Of a stretch of 7,875 nt of DNA, positions 1 to 7,875 are shown piece after piece. The position numbers and the translations under genes are program-made. The notes under the pieces were generated by a model. It was given only the letters and a program-made list of their open reading frames with translations, did not search any database and was not told the DNA's origin. Position 1 is the stretch's first letter. Every line of letters starts with the position of its first letter. This DNA is from Xanthobacteraceae bacterium (GTDB taxonomy: Bacteria > Pseudomonadota > Alphaproteobacteria > Rhizobiales > Xanthobacteraceae): the NCBI GenBank assembly GCA_030039655.1, contig JASHVC010000539.1, forward strand, positions 1 to 7,875, given 5' to 3'.

Positions 1-1
1 G

Positions 2-76
2 TTCCGCAAGGGCGAGACTCCCATCGACCCCAGCCCCTGGTGGGCGACAAACGAAGGCGAAAAGGTTCGCGGATGA
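2..76 (+). CDS. EnvC/M23-family murein hydrolase activator, C-terminal end (partial)
   Basis: Only the last 24 codons and the stop are in the window; the gene begins to the left. The readable peptide starts FRKGETPIDPSPWWA, which resembles the end of the LytM/M23 domain of EnvC-like murein hydrolase activators ('RK.G.PIDP.PW'), where it closes the beta-sheet fold. Members of this family act in the periplasm, where they activate or carry out peptidoglycan cleavage at division. The TGA stop at 74-76 overlaps the ATG of ctpA at 73-75 (ATGA), so the two genes are probably translationally coupled. An EnvC-like gene directly before ctpA is, as I recall, a common alphaproteobacterial arrangement, which supports the call. 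The tail after PWWA (about nine residues) is variable and gives no information. The family call rests on a short peptide plus context, so it is likely but not certain. Confidence 0.72.
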   Translation, partial: FRKGETPIDPSPWWATNEGEKVRG

Positions 77-1410
77 TGCGCAAGACCTCCCTGCTCTTCC
101 TCGGTGCAATGGCCGGGGCCGCCATAACGATGATGGCGACCCAGCCACAGGTTCTATTCAGCGGTTCCAGCGCCAAAGCCGCGGCGTCGGATACTTATCG
201 ACAGCTTAACCTGTTCGGCGACGTGTTCGAGCGCGTGCGCGCCGATTACGTCGATAAACCGGACGACAGCAAGCTCGTTGAAGCGGCGATCAACGGCATG
301 CTGGCCGGCCTTGATCCCCATTCCAGCTATATGGATCCGAAGAGCTTCCGCGACATGCAGGTGCAGACCCGCGGCGAGTTCGGCGGCCTCGGCATCGAGG
401 TCACCATGGAAGACGGGCTGATCAAGGTCGTGGCGCCGATCGACGACACGCCTGCCGCCAAGGCCGGCGTGATGGCCAACGACGTCATCACCCAGCTCGA
501 CGACGACGCGGTGCAGGGCATGACCCTCAATCAAGCCGTCGACAAAATGCGCGGGCCGGTCAACACCAAGATCAGGCTCACGATCGTCCGCAAGGGCGTC
601 GACAAGCCGGTTGAACTGACGATCGTGCGTGACATCATTCGGGTGAAGTCGGTGCGCTCGCATTCGGAAGGCGAAGATGTCGGCTACATCCGCATCACCC
701 AGTTCAACGAGCAGACCACCGACGGCCTCAAACAGTCGATCACCGACCTCAAGAACCAGCTCGGTGCCGAGAAGATCAAGGGTTATGTCCTCGATCTGCG
801 CAATAATCCGGGCGGGCTGCTCGACCAGGCGATCTCGGTGTCGAATGCCTTCCTCGACAAGGGCGAGATCGTCTCCACGCGCGGCCGCAACGCTGACGAA
901 ACTCAGCGCTTCAACGCGCGGCCGGGTGGCGACTTGACCAGCGGCAAGCCCCTCATCGTCCTGGTCAACGGCGGTTCGGCCTCAGCGTCGGAAATCGTCG
1001 CCGGCGCGCTGCAGGACCATAGGCGCGCGACGCTGGTTGGTACGCGTTCGTTCGGCAAGGGCTCGGTGCAGACCATCATCCCGCTCGGCGCGGGCAATGG
1101 CGCCTTGCGGCTGACGACAGCGCGTTATTACACGCCGTCCGGACGCTCCATCCAGGCCAAGGGCATCGTGCCTGACATCGAGGTGCTGCAGGATGTGCCT
1201 GACGAACTAAAGGCGCGGACCGACACCAAAGGCGAAGCGTCGCTGCCGGGCCATTTGAAGGCGGAAGGTGCCGAGAAGTCCGGTTCGCAATCCTACGTTC
1301 CCCCGAGCGAAAAGGACGACAAGGCGCTCAAAGAGGCGCTTGACCTTCTGCGCGGCGCGACCTCCAACGCGGCATTCCCGCCGAATCCAAAGTCGGCGGT
1401 GCCGAACTAA
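73..1410 (+). CDS. ctpA: S41-family carboxy-terminal processing protease CtpA
   Basis: A 445-residue periplasmic serine protease that trims or degrades proteins from their C-termini. Residues 3-4 (RK) and a hydrophobic run at about 7-23 form a signal peptide or membrane anchor, with possible cleavage near the alanine-rich stretch at 34-38. A PDZ domain lies at about 100-186 (GLGIEV at 106-111). The S41 core follows, with DLRNNPGG at 241-248 and GSASASEIVAGALQD at 301-315. The serine-lysine dyad is Ser304 and Lys329, 25 residues apart, with Gln333 four residues later; this is the spacing of Bacillus CtpB and E. coli Prc. The start was placed at ATG 73: an AAAGG stretch lies 7 bases upstream and the upstream gene's stop overlaps it. 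ATG 76 is an equal alternative, while GTG 40 would lie inside the upstream gene. Length and the C-terminal region (about 370-445) match Bradyrhizobium-type CtpA as I remember it. The physiological substrates cannot be read from the sequence. Confidence 0.95.
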   Translation: MMRKTSLLFLGAMAGAAITMMATQPQVLFSGSSAKAAASDTYRQLNLFGDVFERVRADYVDKPDDSKLVEAAINGMLAGLDPHSSYMDPKSFRDMQVQTRGEFGGLGIEVTMEDGLIKVVAPIDDTPAAKAGVMANDVITQLDDDAVQGMTLNQAVDKMRGPVNTKIRLTIVRKGVDKPVELTIVRDIIRVKSVRSHSEGEDVGYIRITQFNEQTTDGLKQSITDLKNQLGAEKIKGYVLDLRNNPGGLLDQAISVSNAFLDKGEIVSTRGRNADETQRFNARPGGDLTSGKPLIVLVNGGSASASEIVAGALQDHRRATLVGTRSFGKGSVQTIIPLGAGNGALRLTTARYYTPSGRSIQAKGIVPDIEVLQDVPDELKARTDTKGEASLPGHLKAEGAEKSGSQSYVPPSEKDDKALKEALDLLRGATSNAAFPPNPKSAVPN

Positions 1411-1435
1411 CGGAACGCGGCATTTTCTGATCGAG

Positions 1436-1466
1436 TTGGGGCGGCCAATGAGCCGCCCCAATTTTT
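1436..1466 (+). terminator. Intrinsic terminator after ctpA
   Basis: A perfect 10-bp stem (TTGGGGCGGC at 1436-1445 pairing with GCCGCCCCAA at 1452-1461) with a 6-base loop (CAATGA) is followed at once by five T residues at 1462-1466. This is a textbook rho-independent terminator for plus-strand transcription, 25 bases after the ctpA stop. There is no T-run on the other strand, so it should not terminate minus-strand transcripts efficiently. Its 3' edge lies only 15 bases before the rppH start codon. Confidence 0.9.
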
Positions 1467-1481
1467 CTGGCGGCAGCATCT

Positions 1482-1979
1482 ATGGCCTACGAAGACCTTC
1501 CCTATCGTCCTTGCGTCGGCCTGATGGTGCTCAACCACGCCGGTCTTGCCTTCATCGGCCGCCGCATCGACGGCCCCGAGCACGTCGACCTGACCCACGC
1601 GTGGCAAATGCCGCAGGGCGGCATCGATCCCGGCGAAGAGCCATGGCCGGCGGCTTTGCGGGAACTGCGGGAAGAGACCAACATCCATTCCGTGGAACGG
1701 CTCGGCGAAATCGGCGAATGGCTCAAATACGACATTCCGCGCGATCTCATCGGCCAAGCCTGGAGCGGCAAATATCGCGGCCAGACGCAGAAGTGGTTCG
1801 CGCTCCGCTTCACCGGGCCGGAGGCCGAAATCGATGTCACCCATCCCGATGGCGCCGCACACGCGGAATTTTCAGCGTGGCGCTGGGAGCAAATGCAACA
1901 CGTGCCGGACTTGGTGGTGCCGTTCAAGCGACCAGTCTACGAGCGCGTCGTCGCGGAATTCGCCAAACTTGCCCATTGA
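1482..1979 (+). CDS. rppH: RNA pyrophosphohydrolase RppH (Nudix hydrolase)
   Basis: A 165-residue Nudix protein of the RppH/IalA (invasion-associated, NudH) group. It removes pyrophosphate from 5'-triphosphate RNA ends, which starts RNase E-dependent mRNA decay; many relatives also cleave diadenosine polyphosphates in vitro. The N-terminal [11 protein letters not shown] (8-18) is typical of the group, and WQMPQGGI (41-48) leads into the Nudix box at 46-68: Gly46, Glu52, then REL at 60-62 and the metal-binding pair Glu64-Glu65. The usual glycine near the end of the box is Asn67 here, a position that varies. The later KWFALRF (104-110) and the ending with PVYERVV (151-157) also fit the family. 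The start ATG at 1482 has only a weak purine-rich stretch upstream. The gene follows the ctpA terminator very closely, so it may depend on read-through or on a promoter inside ctpA. It converges on atpC with a 9-base gap. Confidence 0.93.
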   Translation: MAYEDLPYRPCVGLMVLNHAGLAFIGRRIDGPEHVDLTHAWQMPQGGIDPGEEPWPAALRELREETNIHSVERLGEIGEWLKYDIPRDLIGQAWSGKYRGQTQKWFALRFTGPEAEIDVTHPDGAAHAEFSAWRWEQMQHVPDLVVPFKRPVYERVVAEFAKLAH

Positions 1980-1988
1980 GGGCGCGCG

Positions 1989-2387
1989 CTACTGCGCCAG
2001 CGCCGCCTGCAGCGACTTTAGTTGATCGAGGCGGCGCGCGAGCTTGTCGCGTTCGGCTTCGTCTTTGGCGTCGGCGACATCTTCTTCGGTGTCTTTGATC
2101 TCGGTGGCCAGCATCGTCATGTCGAAATTTTCCCGCGGCATCGCCCGGTCAGCGAGCACGGTCAAGCCTGCGGGACTCACTTCCGCGAAGCCGCCCACTA
2201 CCACGACCGGCTCGCGGGTGCTGCCGCTGTAGATGGTCACGATGCCCGGCCGCAGCGCGGTCACCAACGGGGCGTGTCCGGCCAGAATGCCCATATCACC
2301 TTCGGCGCCGGGCAAATCGACCTGATCCACGTCGCCGGAGAACAACACGCGCTCGGGCGAGACGAATTCGAAGTGAAGCTGAGCCAT
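1989..2387 (-). CDS. atpC: F1Fo ATP synthase epsilon subunit
   Basis: The 132-residue epsilon subunit forms part of the central stalk with gamma, links it to the c-ring and can inhibit ATP hydrolysis. The N-terminal beta-sandwich covers about residues 1-84, beginning LHFEFVSPERVLFSG, with the family motif GAEGDMGILAGHAPLVTAL at 27-45. The C-terminal part (about 86-132) is a charged helical hairpin rich in Glu, Asp, Lys and Arg, ending QAALAQ. This is the last gene of the atp operon, 8 bases after the atpD stop, with an AGAGGG ribosome-binding stretch overlapping that region. In alphaproteobacteria the inhibitory role is, from the literature, largely taken by the separate zeta subunit; no zeta gene is present here. 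No intrinsic terminator is visible after the stop, and the plus-strand rppH ends 9 bases away. Confidence 0.96.
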   Translation of the reverse strand: MAQLHFEFVSPERVLFSGDVDQVDLPGAEGDMGILAGHAPLVTALRPGIVTIYSGSTREPVVVVGGFAEVSPAGLTVLADRAMPRENFDMTMLATEIKDTEEDVADAKDEAERDKLARRLDQLKSLQAALAQ

Positions 2388-2395
2388 GTCGCCCT

Positions 2396-3856
<1,461 letters not shown>

Positions 3857-4261
3857 TCAGATCACGGTCAATGTCACCGGGACATTGCCGCGCGTGGCGC
3901 GTGAATAGGGGCAAATCTTGTGGGCGTCCTCAACCAGGGCCTGAACCTTGGCCTTGTCGGCGCCCGGAATGGAAACTTTCATCTCGACCTTGAAGCCGAA
4001 GCTGACGTCGTCTTTGTCCATCGACAACGCGCAAGTGACGCGCGCGTCCTGACCGTCTAGGCCGTGTTTGCGCGCCAACGCCAAGATCGCCTGGCCGAAG
4101 CACGCCGACCAGCCGAGCGTGAAAAGCTGCTCGGGATTATGGCCCTCGCCGTTACCGCCAAATTCCTTCTGCAGCCCCATGGCCAACGCGAGGCCGTTGT
4201 TCTCCAGAATGGCGCGGCCGTTGCGGCCGCCTTTCGTTGTTGCTGATGTGGTGTACGCCAT
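3857..4261 (-). CDS. ohr: Ohr-type organic hydroperoxide resistance protein (OsmC/Ohr superfamily)
   Basis: A 134-residue thiol peroxidase that reduces organic and fatty-acid hydroperoxides to alcohols, usually recycled by lipoylated proteins. The Ohr branch, rather than OsmC, is indicated by GGRNGR at 11-16 (conserved arginine), NPEQLFTLGWSACF at 42-55 with the peroxidatic Cys54 and the assisting Glu44, and CPYSRATRGNVPVTLTV at 117-133 with the resolving Cys117. The length matches the usual 135-145 residues. The start at ATG 4261 has a strong GGAGG (4267-4271) five bases upstream. The gene lies between atpG (18-base gap) and atpD (30-base gap) in the same direction, so it is almost certainly part of the atp transcript. 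No OhrR-like MarR regulator is in the window, so peroxide-specific induction through the usual adjacent regulator is not evident. Family assignment is firm; the reason for its position is unknown. Confidence 0.93.
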   Translation of the reverse strand: MAYTTSATTKGGRNGRAILENNGLALAMGLQKEFGGNGEGHNPEQLFTLGWSACFGQAILALARKHGLDGQDARVTCALSMDKDDVSFGFKVEMKVSIPGADKAKVQALVEDAHKICPYSRATRGNVPVTLTVI

Positions 4262-4279
4262 GCTTGCCTCCGCGATCCG

Positions 4280-5158
4280 CTACAGCGCCTCGGCGCCGGA
4301 AATGATTTCGATCAGTTCCTTAGTGATCATCGCCTGACGGGTGCGGTTATATCGCAGCGTCTGCTTACGGATCATGTCGCCGGCGTTGCGGGTGGCGTTG
4401 TCCATCGCCGACATCTGCGCGCCGTAGAACGACGCGGAGTTTTCCAGAAGGGCGCGGAAAATCTGCACCGCAATATTGCGCGGTAACAGCTCGTGCAGAA
4501 TGTCTTCGGCCTCCGGCTCGAATTCATAGACCGCGCCGCCAAGCGCATCAGCCGTCTTGGTGTCGAACACCGGCGGAATGATCTGCTGCGCAGTCGGAAT
4601 TTGCGCAATCACCGAGCGGAAGCGCGAGTAGAACAGCGTGCAGACGTCGAACTCGAAATTGTCGAAGCGCGCGATGACCTTTTCGGCGACACCTTCAGCG
4701 TGCTCGAAACGCAGCGTGCGCGCGCCGCGAAGATCGACCATCTCGACGATCTGCGAGGCGTAGGAACGCCGCAGCTGATCGTATCCCTTGCGACCGACGC
4801 AGAAGAACTTGACCTCCTTGCCTTCGGCCATGAGCGCGTTCGCACGCTCGCGCGCGAGCCGCACGATCGAAGTATTGAACGGGCCGCACAGGCCGCGCTC
4901 GGCGGTGCAGACCAGAAGCAGATGCACGTTGGTGTTGCCGCTGCCGCGCAGCAGCAGCGGCGCGGTGTCAAGGCTGCCGACCGACGCAGCAATGTTACCC
5001 AGCACCTTGTCCATGCTGGACGCGTAAGGACGCGCGGCCTCGGCAGCCGCCTGCGCACGCCGCAGCTTCGAGGCCGCGACCATCTGCATGGCCTTGGTGA
5101 TCTTCTGCGTCGCCTTGGTGGCGGCGATGCGGTTCCGCAGGTCTTTAAGGCTGGGCAT
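4280..5158 (-). CDS. atpG: F1Fo ATP synthase gamma subunit
   Basis: The 292-residue gamma subunit is the rotating central shaft inside the alpha3-beta3 ring. The N-terminal helix carries the family pattern [20 protein letters not shown] (7-26) and the C-terminal helix ends with the family signature [15 protein letters not shown] (278-292), which inserts into F1. The central Rossmann-like part includes an [11 protein letters not shown] stretch. The length matches other alphaproteobacterial gamma subunits, and both terminal coiled-coil helices are intact. The start at ATG 5158 is the only one fitting the conserved N-terminus ([11 protein letters not shown]). The purine-rich stretch upstream is weak (GAGAGCGA). 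It lies 135 bases after atpA, an unusually long gap that holds a double-hairpin repeat, and 18 bases before ohr. One gamma is needed per three alpha and three beta, so lower expression than atpA would fit, but that is inference. Confidence 0.97.
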   Translation of the reverse strand: MPSLKDLRNRIAATKATQKITKAMQMVAASKLRRAQAAAEAARPYASSMDKVLGNIAASVGSLDTAPLLLRGSGNTNVHLLLVCTAERGLCGPFNTSIVRLARERANALMAEGKEVKFFCVGRKGYDQLRRSYASQIVEMVDLRGARTLRFEHAEGVAEKVIARFDNFEFDVCTLFYSRFRSVIAQIPTAQQIIPPVFDTKTADALGGAVYEFEPEAEDILHELLPRNIAVQIFRALLENSASFYGAQMSAMDNATRNAGDMIRKQTLRYNRTRQAMITKELIEIISGAEAL

Positions 5159-5204
5159 CTAGCGTCGCTCTCGCGGCTCGACCGAACCGTTTATCTCTTT
5201 CCTT

Positions 5205-5291
5205 GTCATGCCCGGCCTCGTGCCGGGCATCCACGTCTAAATCTCTCGTACGGCGCAAAACGTGGATGGCCGGGACTAGCCCGGCCATGAC
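5205..5291. repeat. Paired inverted hairpin repeat (REP/BIME-like) between atpA and atpG
   Basis: Two 32-base arms (5205-5236 and 5260-5291) are inverted copies of each other with 27 of 32 positions identical, separated by 23 bases. Each arm is itself a hairpin: ATGCCCGGC-CTCGT-GCCGGGCAT at 5208-5230 and ATGGCCGGG-ACTAG-CCCGGCCAT at 5266-5288, both with 9-bp perfect stems and 5-base loops. Four of the five differences between the arms fall as two compensated base pairs, so each hairpin stays perfect; the fifth is in the loop. ATCCACGT and ACGTGGAT flank the inner sides. The element starts two bases after the atpA stop codon. From memory, elements of the form 'GTCATGGCCGGG...CCCGGCCATCCACGT' are abundant between genes in Bradyrhizobium-like genomes. 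There is no T-run, so it is not a standard terminator; in the transcript it could stabilise the upstream atpHA message or slow read-through. Confidence 0.9.
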
Positions 5292-5293
5292 GC

Positions 5294-7425
<2,132 letters not shown>

Positions 7426-7659
7426 GATTGTGCTCGCCGAGCGTGCTCGTTTGGCGTTCTTTGAAGCTATTCCGCAACAGCCGCAACTGGCACGAACGGC
7501 CAGCGCAAGCCCTTGGGATTCAAGCTGGACTTGAATATTTGTGGGCACCGGGAAAGTGCCCTGCGCCCCGCAAAAACCGCCGCGTTGCTAACATAGGGCG
7601 CAATGCGGTGCAACATGCGGAAACAGCGGTGAAATGGGCTTTCCCGGCTGTTTGCAGCG
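7426..7659 (-). promoter_or_regulatory. recQ-atpH intergenic region, expected site of the atp operon promoter
   Basis: This 234-base gap precedes the first atp gene, so the operon promoter and 5' leader should lie here unless transcription reads through from the helicase gene. I found no convincing -35/-10 pair; the best by eye, TTGCAC with TAGCAA 17 bases later on the minus strand (about 7588-7616), matches the general consensus at only half its positions. An imperfectly placed inverted repeat, AAACAGC (7621-7627) and GCTGTTT (7647-7653), lies just after the helicase stop and could be a weak terminator, but has no T-run. A cleaner palindrome is listed separately at 7518-7536. Confidence 0.35.
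7518..7536. repeat. Short perfect palindrome upstream of atpH
   Basis: ATTCAAG (7518-7524) and CTTGAAT (7530-7536) are perfect inverted repeats of 7 bases around a 5-base centre CTGGA. It lies about 93 bases upstream of the proposed TTG start of atpH. The size suits either a dimeric regulator's operator or a small leader hairpin. It does not match an operator I can name, including the OhrR type. The palindrome is seen directly; a function is inference. Confidence 0.35.
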
Positions 7660-7875
7660 TTAAGAATTAGCGCCACGGAACCGCGCGGCGTCCCCAGCCC
7701 CGTGCTGCCGGATGATTTCGAGGAAAACCTCGCCGTATTGCCGGAGCTTGGCCGCGCCGACGCCGTGCACTCCCGCCATCTCGGCCGCGGTCTTCGGCTT
7801 GCGCCGCGCCATGTCGATCAGGGTCTTGTCGGCGAACACCACGTAGGCGGCGACGCGCTGCTGCTTGGCAAGCTC
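7660..7875 (-). CDS. recQ: RecQ-type ATP-dependent DNA helicase, C-terminal HRDC domain (partial)
   Basis: Seventy-one codons and a TAA stop are visible; the gene continues beyond the right edge. The peptide begins ELAKQQRVAAYVVFADKTLI and continues with MAGVHGVGAAKLRQYGEVFL, the pattern of the HRDC domain (helicase and RNase D C-terminal), in which 'A..VVF.D.TL' and a 'GVG..KL..YG..FL' helix-hairpin-like stretch are typical. HRDC domains bind DNA structures and are found at the end of RecQ helicases, which unwind DNA in recombination and repair. RNase D also carries HRDC, but the closely spaced YVVF.D.TL and GVG..KL..YG pattern at the extreme C-terminus fits RecQ best. The helicase core is outside the window. 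It points the same way as the atp operon and ends 234 bases before atpH. Confidence 0.85.
   Translation of the reverse strand, partial: ELAKQQRVAAYVVFADKTLIDMARRKPKTAAEMAGVHGVGAAKLRQYGEVFLEIIRQHGAGDAARFRGANS

Noticed and set aside
40..72. GTG at base 40 as the ctpA start
   Set aside because: It would add 11 basic residues ahead of a typical signal peptide and lie within the upstream gene; ATG 73 has a better-placed ribosome-binding site.
1981..1998. GGCGC...GCGCC inverted repeat between rppH and atpC as a terminator
   Set aside because: The stem is only 5 bp with an 8-base loop and there is no T-run on either strand.
1268..2098. 276-codon open frame on the plus strand across ctpA, rppH and atpC
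   Set aside because: It overlaps three confident genes in other frames and is Arg/Pro-rich without motifs.
4493..5290. 265-codon open frame on the plus strand opposite atpG
   Set aside because: Arg/Asp/His-rich composition typical of a reverse-complement shadow; it also runs through the hairpin repeat. atpG is clearly the real gene.
5205..5291. Intrinsic terminator splitting the atp operon
   Set aside because: The hairpins are strong but no T-run follows either one on the minus strand, and the essential genes atpG, atpD and atpC lie downstream with no evident new promoter.
7467..7676. 69-codon open frame on the minus strand between recQ and atpH
   Set aside because: It overlaps the recQ end, has no good ribosome-binding site or known similarity, and occupies the likely promoter region; a leader peptide cannot be excluded but is not supported.

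Overview
The window looks like a chromosomal housekeeping region of a high-GC alphaproteobacterium, most likely Hyphomicrobiales (Bradyrhizobium / Rhodopseudomonas / Pseudolabrys-like). The basis is recalled protein similarity, a five-gene F1-only atp operon (delta-alpha-gamma-beta-epsilon, with no F0 genes attached), an envC-ctpA-rppH cell-envelope/RNA cluster, and an intergenic double-hairpin repeat of a type I recall as common in these genomes. No database search was possible.

Left part, plus strand (1-1979): the last codons of an EnvC/M23-like murein hydrolase activator overlap the start of ctpA (S41 carboxy-terminal processing protease, complete, catalytic residues intact) in an ATGA arrangement. 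A strong intrinsic terminator follows ctpA, and only 15 bases after its T-run lies the start of rppH (Nudix RNA pyrophosphohydrolase).

Middle and right part, minus strand (7425 down to 1989): atpH, atpA, atpG, an Ohr-type organic hydroperoxide resistance gene, atpD and atpC. All are co-directional. Gaps are short except between atpA and atpG, where 135 bases hold a pair of inverted hairpins. Together the five atp genes give the complete catalytic F1 head and stalk of ATP synthase; the membrane F0 part must be encoded elsewhere. rppH and atpC converge with 9 bases between their stop codons.

Right edge, minus strand (7660-7875): the C-terminal HRDC domain of a RecQ-type helicase. The 234-base gap between it and atpH should hold the atp promoter, but no convincing promoter hexamers could be picked by eye.

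The most unusual point is the peroxidase gene ohr inserted between atpG and atpD, in an operon whose gene order is otherwise highly conserved. The most notable non-coding structure is the double-hairpin element between atpA and atpG. I see no mobile element, CRISPR array, tRNA or rRNA, and no clearly novel multi-gene system.
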